The notes below the pieces were generated by a model. That model did no database searches. It was not told where the DNA came from and saw only the letters and a program-made list of their open reading frames with translations. A program made the translations under genes and the position numbers. DNA of 64,000 nt, taken from the NCBI GenBank assembly GCA_963932145.1, contig OZ010574.1, positions 86,163,938-86,227,937 on the forward strand, in the 5' to 3' direction. Each line of letters starts with the position of its first letter. Within the stretch, counting starts at the first letter, position 1. This DNA is from Acanthosepion lycidas (lineage: Eukaryota > Mollusca > Cephalopoda > Sepiida > Sepiidae). Below, piece after piece: positions 54,367 to 64,000 of this stretch.

Positions 54367-56288
54367 AAAGTTCAATGATAATTCAACTGCCACTACTTAA
54401 TTCAAAGAAAATTTGATGCGCGTAGGTCCTTACTTTCCTTACAAACAATTATTTTTTATTCAAGAGTGACTCCGAATTTCACAATTAATTTCGATTATTC
54501 CAAAATTTATTTCCAAGTTATAAAAATTGTTGTCGTACAAAAAATTCGTCGCTAAAAAATCACATAAAATATCGTCGAAAACAATGGAAGTAATGAAAAA
54601 TTGTGAATCCAGAATTTCAGGATTACAGGTCCGGATCCGGCTCGGAATGTTTTTTTAATTTGTTCACAGAGTCGGCCTGATTCCAAAATGATACGATATG
54701 CTGGGCTACGGCCTATAGGAATAAAGTCGAAATATGTCTCTAATTTGTATTTAGATAGATTGTAATTATTTTCAATTTTTCTAATTGAATTGTTCACCTG
54801 GTTACAATAAAATTTGTACTTTATAGGAATACTAACTTATGAAAAATCGAGATGTAACAGAGTGGGAGAAGCCGTTTCATAGATTCCCGAGTGGGATGCT
54901 GGGTGTGCACGAGACACATATCATAGATTTGTAGGTGAGCATGAGACCCGTGTATCGGCCATGTACGGATTTACTTTTTCATAGACAGTGCCATTGCTTA
55001 TATCAAGTTTGGTACCTCTCATTTGATAATGCGTAGATTTTTTAATGAGCATATAAAATTTGGGTTATCATAAACTTTGAATTGTTAGAAAAAAGAAACA
55101 ATAGGAAACATTAAATAATGGAAAACGGCTCGAATTGCGGAGTCCATCTCTTCACTTCCCAACTAGGGGTAAATAGCAAAACTAACTGATCCAATAGCCT
55201 TTGTTCGCAACTAGCCGAAGAGAAGGAAAACTTTGAATTCAAAGAAGCCTCGAGAATGTTGGGCTCCGCCAGGAAAACTTGACCAAGAAACATCACTGTT
55301 TGAGCAGCTGCAGTACATAAGGTGACTCGACGAATCTATGGGATTTGTAAAATTAGTGTATAATGAACCATTGCGTGTTTTTCTTATTGGACATCTTGGT
55401 TTAATATCATAATTTGTTCTCATTTTTCCTCTGTGTTTAAAGAAGAGAAACTATTAGGCATCTCGGGTGGGATTCGAACCCATGACCTCTGGATTAAAAG
55501 TCCGGGGCGCTATTCACTGCTCTACAGGGACATGACGTTTGTGGTTCTATATTTAAATACATCAAGATGATATGAAGTAAGAATTCAAGTTCTTAATGTC
55601 GTCTGTGTTAACAAATAATTAACATAAATATTCCTCGTCGAGGGTTTAAAATGAAATTTTGAAATTTAAACTGACTTTACGAAAACATGCAATCAGTATT
55701 GCTTCGTGAAAAATCCTCTATCGCATACCTTCGTAATCAAATGGATTTTGCCATTGCAAACAAACATAAAATGCTTTTATTGGATGCCAAACAAAAATAA
55801 AATGCTTTTTTTAGATGCCATTTTGCCCCAGAACATAGATTATCGTTCTCCTCAGCTTTTCTTTATTATCTATCAATTACCATAAATAAATTCTTGGGAA
55901 AAGATAATGAATGTACATAGTACAGTACGACTGACAGTTTATTCTGTTTCTACTTTTAACAGCTGGATGCGATCGTGGCTCTCCACACCTTCCTATTCTT
56001 CGTATCTTTAAGTCCCTTCACTATCTCTCCTAGTTCCTGTTCTGTAATCTATTTACATAATCTCGTTAGGTTGATTACTGGCAGCTTCCCTCTACAAATC
56101 TTGTCTTTAATATTTCCTGCAAGTGTCAGATTTTGCAAAAAGTTATTTCCTTATTATATTTAGATTATACATTGTTTAGCGTCGTGTTTATTTTTCAAAT
56201 TCGAAATAGATTATTTACAAACATTTTCTATGACACAAATGCAAATCTAGTGACCTTAGTGAGAAATGTTTGCTGTCTTGGGAATTGT
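54367..56288. repeat. Block A, third copy; left part of tandem unit Y
   Basis: Very close to 40353-42345, with small deletions such as one near 54730. The junction with unit X is a run of A's (AGAAAAAAAAGTTCAATG), matching AAAAGTTCAATG at 40353. It contains a tRNA-like sequence at 55459-55532. Confidence 0.88.
55459..55532 (-). pseudogene. tRNA-like sequence (anticodon TTT), third decayed copy
   Basis: Duplicate of 41521-41594 with the acceptor stem further damaged (GTCCCTG versus CCGAGAT). The loop is CTTTTAA. Confidence 0.75.
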
Positions 56289-57085
56289 CTGGTCTTCCTA
56301 TGAAGAAATATTTTTTGTTTACTCCATCTAATATATAACCAAATATTACATATGTGTACAATCTCTTTCAGCATGTATACCAGACAAAAGTCAGCCAGAA
56401 AGAGAAAACAACTGACAAGAGTCATTGGTGAACTTTTTTATCACCTTAGATCACTACCAACAGGTCTTCAACAAAAGCGAATATTAGAACCCCACAAGCT
56501 ATGCCATTTCAAAAAAGCTCTAACTTAATCTTTGACCATAAAAAAATTGGCTTTTACCAAAGCCACTCAAATCTTTCAAATCATATTCATCAGTGTGTAT
56601 GTAATGATAGAGAAATAATAAAAAGGAGACAAAATTTCACCAACTTTAAAAAAGATTTATATTAGGAATTGCCAGGCCACAAAGCCGTAGTTTGACCAAC
56701 CAATTACAAAGCTTTATAATCAGAATATCAGGTCACGAGTCAATGAGAATTTAAGTGGTATTTTTTAAGTGAATCTATAGATGTGTATATAACCAGATGA
56801 AAAATCCACCAAAATCAGAATCAATGAATTAATTTTGTCTGTTCTCCAATACTGCAGTCATTGTAACATATCCAGACAAGAATTACATTTGCATAACTAA
56901 CTGATAAATTTACATGGCTAAACCAATCTGATACATTTAAAACATACACTCTTTATTTATTAATATTCCTTCTCTATAGTAGGTTGTATTCTTTTTTAAT
57001 ACACTGGCATATAACATGATCTTTAAACTGCTACTTAACTAAAAAGAAAGAACATTATGGAGAAAATACCCAAAATGAAAGAGAA
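56289..57085. other. Spacer of unit Y, unrelated to that of unit X
   Basis: It replaces the X spacer (42346-43905). It is AT-rich with no gene recognised and no clear terminal repeats seen. Confidence 0.45.
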
Positions 57086-57747
57086 CTATGTAATCCGGCA
57101 GATTATTAAGAATTCAGTCCAACATCTTATGAAGTTTACTTGGATCGACAAACATCCTATTCCATCGAGGATCGCGTAACGCACAACTTTATTATGTGCT
57201 TCACGCATAAAAAACCTATTTTAACTGACGCATCTTCTCTGGTTTGCCAGGCAGTTTTTATCGAGCTTGAAACAATCCCCTAAGGTAAAGACGGCTCCAT
57301 TTGTCAAGCTGAATGTTCTTGGAAAGACCCTTCCTCACCAGGATCACAGTCTCGGTTTCACGGTTTCTATATGTCTGGGTCTTCATCTTCTCTTAGCACC
57401 AAATTGCTTAGCTTACCCGCTCCCTGTCTTCAAGGCCGAATATGCAGGCGGTTACCTTGTCAGATAATGCAGATAATCTGGCTTTAACACTCCTCTGGAT
57501 TAAAGATTATCATCGCCTCCCCCGTCATAGATTCGCTACCGATCTCCGTAGTCTCTTTCCATTTATTTTGCGTACAATTTTTATTTTCTTTTAAAATCAC
57601 CATTCTTCCTGATTCCTTCACATAAAGTCACCCTCAAAAGACATTAGGGGTCCCGAATTATGTAATATTTCGATTACTTCACAGTACACGTGCTAGAAAA
57701 AACATATGAACAAGTTACGTTTTAATCAGAGTTTAATTAGTAGATAT
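57086..57747. repeat. Block B, unit Y (uninterrupted)
   Basis: Matches 43906-44162 plus 53276-53692. It preserves the empty site for LTR-1 near 57333-57345. The short frame at 57267-57467 shows no domain. Confidence 0.88.
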
Positions 57748-58523
57748 TGTTACGTTAGCCCAATATTTGTACACCCACCTCAGATTTTATAAGTATATTT
57801 TAAGTACATTCTGTATGTGCGACGAGATATAGGAATATTAATAACTTCTTTATTTCTTGAAAAAGCAGATTGTGGAATATATTAGTTTTGTTTTGTTTTG
57901 TTTTTTTTTTCATCACCAGTTTTATCAGGGCCAGTTCTCGGAAGAGAACCTCTCATTTACTGTCTGGTCCTTGATCGTAGGCCAGACGAACGCTGTTTGA
58001 AAAAAGTGCAAATGACCCCAAAAGTATTGGCACGTGACATTTCTTTTTTTTTTTTTTCGCGAGTTTCGGGGTCAAAAATTTACACTTAGCTGCTCCCCGC
58101 CCCCTGGCCTAAGTAGATGTCACCAAAACCAAATTTCTCCGTTTGCTGCCTGAATAAGTAGATGTCACCAAAACCAAATTTCGCTGTTTGCCTCCCGAAG
58201 AAGTGGATGTCATAAAAACCAAATTTCGCTGTTTGCTGCCCGAAGAAGTAGATGTCTCTAAAACCAAATTTCGCTGTTTATTGCCCGAAGAAGTAGATGT
58301 CAACGAAACCAAATTTCACTGTTTGCTGCCCGAAGAAGTAGATGTCACCGAAACCAAATTTCGCTGTTTGCTGCCCGAAGAAGTAGATGTCACCGAGAAT
58401 TCCCTTCCCACCGTTCTTTTTCATTATTTTTACATTGACCCCTGGGATCTCTTATTTATTTATTTTTTTATTTTCTCGTTGCGTCCCAGCGATCCTAGTC
58501 CTAGCGAAACCCCGGGCGTAACA
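57748..58523 (+). mobile_element. Solo LTR, family LTR-2 (776 bp), complete
   Basis: Termini are TGTTACG...CGTAACA. ATAT flanks both sides (57744-57747 and 58524-58527), a 4-bp target duplication that may extend to five with a mismatch. TATAAGTATATTTTAAG lies about 40 bp in as a possible promoter. The diverged empty site at about 63483 (GATATCAATTGCAATTGCG) supports the insertion point. It holds the 45-bp array. No internal retrotransposon sequence remains. Confidence 0.82.
58110..58400. repeat. 45-bp tandem repeat (7 units) in complete LTR-2
   Basis: GTAGATG/GTGGATG anchors are at 58113, 58158, 58203, 58248, 58293, 58338 and 58383. Unit Y has seven copies; truncated unit X has six. Confidence 0.93.
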
Positions 58524-58794
58524 ATATTAATTGCAACTGCGACGAAAAGCAAAATTAAAGATAAACCTTTAATAAAGAATAGATTTTAAACCTTCCACTC
58601 TGTTCGATATTTGAATTTAATTTTAAATGTGCGATTTATTTAATTTTTAATCGCGTGTAACTACAGTAGTTAATACCTGTAACTTGAGGTTGTTTATGAT
58701 TCGCCGAGATCGAAAAACGGAAGAACGGACGGACACACGTACACTACGTTTTATTATTACCGATAAGAACAAAAATTATAATTTTATTACAAGA

Positions 58795-59180
58795 CTAGCA
58801 GTAGAGCCCGGCGTTGCCCGGGGATGTAACAGTAAGAGATAGATCAAGTATCGACCATCATAAAGACTGAAAAATAAAATTGACAAAGATTATTGTTTAA
58901 GATTGACGGACACGCATGTCTTAATTAGATTTTTTTTAGTTTTGTTTTTTTTTTACGAATTGGTCAAACCCAAACAAAAACATTGTTTTCAATCGTTATG
59001 AGTCTACCGATTGAATAGAATTTTATTATAAACAATTGTCTTGTAAATGGAATTTTTAAAGCATTCTGAATGTAAAAATAAAGAAAAAACTACCTGCAAA
59101 AAAAAAGTTTTGTTGAAATCGGTTGAAAAATGTAGGAAATCCGATCCCATATATAAACACACACGCGCGCGCGCACACAC
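58795..59180 (-). mobile_element. Non-autonomous Helitron-like element, inverted copy
   Basis: On the minus strand it ends CCCGGGCAACGCCGGGCTC...CTAG at 58795, with host T beyond. The interior aligns with 42960-43360 (for example GATCTATCTCTTACTGTTAC and ATCGGTAGACTCATAACG). The 5' end near 59170-59190 is decayed. A 45-bp fragment of the same family repeats at about 59279-59325, and another 5'-end fragment with (CA)n is at 61050-61115. Confidence 0.75.
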
Positions 59181-59388
59181 AACCTGGTTTTTATAATCGT
59201 GTTTTCAAATTGATTTCGTGCAAAAACAATTCTTTTTCAATTTTTGATGGTGTCCGAACCACCGTAGTCCTGTGGAGTTTAGTTGAAATCGGTTGAAAAA
59301 TGTAGGAAATCCGATCCAATATTGTGACGTCGTCCCCTGGTCGCAGCGCCAACCGTGTCGTTCTATCCCAGTCTACCACGGCACCAAC

Positions 59389-60165
59389 TGTGACGTCCTA
59401 CTTTGATTCCCAGTCTGCCTACCCACGTTGTGAATTGATCTAGGCAGAGGAAATCAATCAGTCATCGGGGCCGTACTGCAAACCGAGTCCAACGGGGGTG
59501 ATACCACAAAAATACGCATAAAAGGCAATAAAATGAAAACTCAAAAGTTCAAAGTATCAAAGAAAAAGGTAACAAACTTTATGTCTAGTTGTTCGTTACA
59601 TAGGACTGCATCTATCTCCCGACCCGTTCTATGGATTGTGACACGTCGTTTTCCGCTAGGCAAGTTTTAACACTTCAAGTCGTCTGCTCTCTAAGAAATT
59701 GGTGTTTCGGTGGGTCTTTGGACGAAAGTCAAAAGAAAAACTTATTTCGGTGATCTGGATCTAAGTCGCTCTTCAAATAATTGTTCTTGGTTTGCAGAGA
59801 TGGGTCCGGAAAGTGCGCGAATCCTGGTCAGCTATCTGCGAGGCTTGCCTCAACCGGAGACTGACTCTGGGAACTGCTGTGACTCGACTCATTTCTGCTC
59901 GTTGTGGCTTCGTTTATATGGTCGCCGACCAAAACCGGGGTGAGTTTGTCGGCGCCGGGGGGTTCCTCGATAATTCTAAATACATATCCACCTCTCTGGT
60001 TAGGAATTTCCACCTTTTTCCATTTTTGGGAACCTTTCCTCACTCCCACCTTCTCATCATACTTCAGAGGGGCGTGAACTGCCCTCCCCACATCTTCGTG
60101 GCAACCTCTCTTACTCATCCTCCAGATAGGCGGCAACAGCCGCCCTCGTGCATCACGTGATCACC
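59389..60165 (-). mobile_element. Probable LTR (minus strand) with adjacent primer-site-like sequence
   Basis: Read on the minus strand, a region of about 775 bp with a TATA-like ACCATATAAACG ends GGACGTCACA. It is followed by GTTGGTGCCGTGGTAGACTG, which looks like a primer-binding site of an LTR retroelement. The 5' boundary (TGATCACG at about 60165) is a guess. The 122-codon plus and 102-codon minus frames in it lack recognised domains. Confidence 0.4.
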
Positions 60166-60354
60166 ACTCGACCAATGATGTCTTAGTCGGGCGTGGACGA
60201 ATCTGCGGCTTTGTTTCAGGAAGAAAAAAAAATATCTTGCTTAAAAAAAAATTATCTCTTCCCTTTCCCTTTTCTTCCCCCTAATGGTTTATCATTTCTC
60301 CAGCCGCGAACGGGACAATATGACAATGGCGGTCACAGACTGTTCATATCTATC

Positions 60355-60410
60355 ACAGTCTATTCATATCTATCACAGTCTGTTAATCTATCTATCTATC
60401 TATGACAATG
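60355..60410. repeat. (TATC)n and CATATCTATCACAGTCT repeats
   Basis: A short tandem repeat of a 22-bp unit (TTCATATCTATCACAGTCTG type) followed by (TATC)n. Confidence 0.8.
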
Positions 60411-61050
60411 GCGGTCATAACTCTTGTTCTACACGTGGTTTACGTCAGGTATTTTATCGCTAATTATCAGAATGTGTGGTCTTCTTAACATGGTCTCAAA
60501 GAGAAACATCTCCAAAGTTCCAGCCAGTCTGTCGCCTCGAAGAAAGAAAAAAAAAACACATTCATTTTCTTTCGGTACAAATTCCTGATAACAAAACTTT
60601 ATTATCGCAGGACAAGAAGGTTCCGTCGGACGCTCGTGGGTGGTTTTTTAATTTTTCATATCTGTCCAAGTCCTTTTAGTTGTCTGTTTTTCGTCACTTA
60701 ACGAAATAACATTTTCATTTGAATTTTTTTTTTTCTCTCTCTTTGGCCAGCCGGTCTGTAGTTGATAATAAGATGTCTTCCCGTACCAATAGTTTGTTTT
60801 CATATCCTTAGATAACACAGCCGATGCCAAAACATATCTGATTCTTTCCTTCTTTCCCTTTCTTTTTACTCAGAATTTCCCTGTCATTGTAATGACACTC
60901 TTTCGCCATTTGTTACTTATCAAAATATCCTTTTATCCATTGTCTCTTAGCTGTGTGTGTGTTCTTGCTTATCACTCACGATTCGGTTCTTAGCCTCTCC
61001 TTTCCTTCTTTTCTTTCTTTTCCCTTTCTGCCTCGTTAAATGGTGCCACA
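60411..61050. other. Unannotated pyrimidine-biased interval
   Basis: No gene or repeat family is recognised. T-rich runs lie at about 60725-60740 and 60840-61030. Confidence 0.4.
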
Positions 61051-61202
61051 TATATAAACGAACAGACACACACACACACAAACACAAACACACACACACA
61101 ACCTGGGTTTTATAAGTATGATGACGCGTTTTCATTTAGTTATATATTTTTATCATTTCACTCCAAACAAGACGTCAATGACATTAGAATTTAGGGGATT
61201 AA

Positions 61203-61346
61203 CACTAGGATGGCCAGCTCCTTTGACATCTTTATTTACATTACGCCGTGAAGCAGCCATCTTTAATATATTCAATATTCAAGTCAGGAATAACAAGTCT
61301 GCAAAGAAATTCACAAATATTAGTATACCTCATACTGAAAGAAAGT

Positions 61347-61396
<50 letters not shown>

Positions 61397-61427
61397 TGTG
61401 TGTATGTGTGTGTGTGTGTGTGTGTGT

Positions 61428-61467
<40 letters not shown>

Positions 61468-61737
61468 GGGACATAAACACAAGTATTATTGCTTGTGATA
61501 AATTTTTCAATGCATTTACCCTATGAATAGCCTGGATGTCAAAAACGACACCCCAGCCATTCAAGGTAAAACCTCAAATATCAGCTATTCCACTGAATAT
61601 TTTTTAAAGAATTAAGTCTGTTAAGCATCTTTGCTAAAATTCAATAATTGCCCATAAGTCGAACCAAAACTAGATATTCCATAGTAATTTGTTGAAAATT
61701 TGAAGGTGTCGAAAACGACACCTCGGCCATCCTAGTG
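61203..61737. mobile_element. Non-autonomous piggyBac-like element (535 bp)
   Basis: It starts CACTAGGATGGCC and ends GGCCATCCTAGTG. It is flanked on both sides by TTAA (61199-61202 and 61738-61741), the invariant piggyBac target. The motif AAAACGACACC(C/T)C(A/G)GCCAT occurs twice toward the right end. The interior carries (TA)n, (GT)n and (ATAG)n arrays (61349-61467) and no transposase. Confidence 0.87.
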
Positions 61738-61814
61738 TTAAAAGGAGTGAAAGTGAAAGAGAAAGTGAAAATAGAAAATGGGGAGAGATGAGGAAAGGAC
61801 AAAAAAGGAACAAG

Positions 61815-62235
61815 GTTCAAGAAGACAGAAGATGGCGATTGACATAGAATTTAAATTTTTGAAGACTATTTATCAAGGAAGTAAGAAATCGGAAGAGACG
61901 GGTAGGAAGTTCGATAAATAAAATCTCTTAGAGTAGAAATGGTGGTTGCATCTAGCTAGTTATACAGTAAAACGGTGGGACCTAGTTGCCAATCTAGTAG
62001 TACGCTTAAATACAGGTAATCGAGGCAACAGGGGGAAAGTTTATCCGAGCAGTTGCCATGAAAATATTTGTAGAGCAGTCAGAGGGAAGCCACGTCACGT
62101 TGGTGAGAGAGTGACTGGATATGAGACGCCTTGTCAAGATCGAACGTACTGCAGACATTTCTCTGGATTTTGTCAAGAATCTCGAGGTACACAGTAAGAG
62201 CACCAGATCAGATATAACAACGGTATTCAACGGTT
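61815..62235 (-). pseudogene. LINE 3' fragment, third copy
   Basis: It aligns with 4320-4725: CAAGAAGACAGAAGATGGCG against CAAGAAGACAGTAGATAACG, CCATGAAAATATTTGTAGA against CCATGAAAGTATTTATAGA, and GAGCACCAGA near the right end. It covers only the C-terminal end of the reverse transcriptase protein, on the minus strand, and is heavily decayed. Confidence 0.65.
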
Positions 62236-62239
62236 ACTA

Positions 62240-64000
62240 ATTTTAATAGATTTTACAAAGTAATGAATTCGATAAACAACGGCTGGTTATGGTTTAATAT
62301 CTATGGACTTTCCTAATATCCCTTTTCAATGGACTTCGCTTAACGCCACTTGGTGGTGTTCTCTTCAGGGCCATAAAAAGAAGGGACAATTCTGAGATGT
62401 AATAGCGACAACAAAGAGACGCTTCCTCTCCGAAGAAACACTCCCCGGGAAGATGACTACTTAATTTCAACCCAGCCATGTGGCACACTCACACACGCAC
62501 TAACCTTCTATACACATACACATGTCCACAAATTTGTTTGTTTCCTAAATGAATATAATTTTCTCTTTCTCTTCTTTTGCGGGTTATTTTGCTCTTTATG
62601 CAAATATATATAAAAGTTCTCCACATATTGGAATTATTTACTTTAACAGTTTTAACCCGCTACTTACCACAATCTGTAACTCCTCATGCTACAGATTACT
62701 TTTTATTTTTCTTCATACATTTTCTTGGAATTAATATAGACTCCAAAATAATTGTTGCATTTTGTAGTCGTTTCTTTTTACCAATTTAATTTTTATCCCA
62801 TTTTATTTTATTTATGTACATATTTTTATTTGTTTCCTTTTACTAAATAATACATTTTGCAAGGAAAGTAATCTGGGAAAAGGTTATTTAGTAATATAAC
62901 ACCAAACAAATTTAATATACATTATTACTGTTAACAGCTGAAATAAAAAAGAAACAATGTTTTTTTTTATTATTATTATTTCAATAATTTCCACAAATTA
63001 ATCAGTCAGCTGTGACTAAATTCTGCCATATTTTCGCTTTCGAATACGTTATTGTAACAATTTTAAAATTCAAGTCAGACGTTACAATTTCATGTCGAGA
63101 CTTCCACAGAAACGCAATACCTAAGGTTTAAAATGAATTTTTAAAAATGAAAGATCTTTCTTGAAATTTTTATTTTATTAATTTCAAGCTAATAGATTAA
63201 ATTTGATATTTTCAATAAACAAAATACTTTACTGTATTTTAAAACTAATTGAAACTGACTAGGAATTTTCGTTTTGAACAAAGTAATTTTTAGCGCCATT
63301 TTAGCCATCCGTCATCGCAACGTAATTCTCTTTATAAAAAAAAGTCTTTCCCAAATAAAATATACTTTTCTGAAATTTTATTTGATGAATATTAGGAATA
63401 CTATGAATACGCGCGCTAGAAAAAAAGCAACAAAAAAAACATGTGAGCAACATGCTATGCCCAATTAAGTTTTAATAAGACGATATCAATTGCAATTGCG
63501 ACGAAAAGCGTAATTAAGGTTAAACCTTTAATAAAGAATATTAGCTAATTTAAAATTTAATTAATCTGATTTGAAAGAAATATTACTTATTTTAAGTTTA
63601 AAATATAGCAGTATTGCATTTTTAACATGGCGGTAGCTGTTTATTTAAAGTGCTGACACGTTGATAGTTTAACTTACAGATGGGAGTTTATCTAATTTTT
63701 TCTACGATGTATTTATTTGTAAAAATTATTTGCGGAATATAACGTGAGCACCCTTTCTTATATAATTTTTAAATACTCAGCCAGTAATCATAAAAATTTA
63801 GGAAAATATTCTCCGTAATCTAATTTTCTTTTTAATTTTATATACTTTAAATTTACTATATGTATTGCTCTTATTTTCTGATAATGTCGTGTATGCACAC
63901 CCGTATCTGCAAAAATCGGTACGTTTGTACACATACAAAAAAAAATCAAAATTCTTTTTAAAATATTGGACGTTGTTAAATTGTAATAAGTTTTTCCATT
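62240..64000. other. AT-rich DNA with a relative of the LTR-2 host repeat
   Basis: No gene is recognised. At about 63400-63560, GCGCGCTAGAAAAAAAGC, GATATCAATTGCAATTGCGA and AAACCTTTAATAAAGAAT parallel the sequences on either side of LTR-2 at 57690-57747 and 58524-58585, without the LTR. Confidence 0.5.

Noticed and set aside
54124..54378. Possible repeat protein with a Cys-containing 15-residue motif
   Set aside because: It lies in an LTR array with a period divisible by three. The opposite strand is also open, and there is no start context, domain or flanking exon.
59792..60160. 122-codon frame as a host exon
   Set aside because: It falls in a probable LTR on the minus strand, both strands are open, and no domain or splice context stands out.

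Overview
This is a eukaryotic, AT-rich, repeat-dominated window with no convincing host protein-coding gene. The sequence shows long (TA)n, (CA)n, GATA and trinucleotide microsatellites, tRNA-derived SINE heads, several non-LTR and LTR retrotransposon families, and small cut-and-paste and Helitron-like elements. This mix suggests a large invertebrate genome. A mollusc, perhaps a cephalopod such as an octopod, is my best guess from the SINE and LINE flavour, but nothing here proves it. The only RNA gene that looks potentially functional is tRNA-Arg(TCT) on the minus strand at 26166-26238. A 5S rRNA pseudogene lies at 16221-16343.

Layout. 1-5.9 kb: a pyrimidine-rich tract, a non-autonomous hAT (perfect 8-bp target duplication), a pogo/Tigger-like element, a LINE fragment on the minus strand and a duplicated triplet-repeat array. 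6-13 kb: a second copy of that LINE on the plus strand, SINEs, a 325-bp solo LTR (LTR-1) and another long pyrimidine tract. 13-16 kb: a 33-bp minisatellite, tandem Penelope-like fragments and a run of four hairpin-forming inverted repeats. 16-26 kb: the 5S pseudogene joined to a SINE, more SINE heads, a perfect 34-bp palindrome, a miniature LTR element with a 40-bp interior, a 184-bp MITE, and the tRNA-Arg inside a duplicated block. 26-34 kb: a wrecked Ty3/Gypsy copy with an inverted gag piece, a mariner-type deletion derivative, a second solo LTR-1, a degenerate tRNA and a mariner transposase remnant. 35-40.2 kb: a full-length but dead Ty3/Gypsy element (263-bp LTRs, target duplication GTTTT). 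40.2-58.6 kb: a tandem segmental duplication of about 4-5 kb. Its upstream copy carries a 9.1-kb nested insertion made of LTR-1 plus two site-specific LINEs. 58.8-64 kb: a Helitron-like element in reverse, a probable LTR, a piggyBac-like element, a third LINE fragment and AT-rich DNA.

Most notable system. Two LINE copies (44472-50694 and 50712-53241) sit head to tail. Each is bounded by the same 17-18-bp sequence, which is a segment lying 16 bp from the 3' end of LTR-1. Two unoccupied LTR-1 copies elsewhere in the window show related but diverged target sequence. The two LINEs have clearly different ORF1 proteins but similar 3' UTRs, and the second has lost ORF2. This suggests a target-specific LINE (Tx1-like by inference) and an ORF1-only, HAL1-like companion that share an LTR as landing site.
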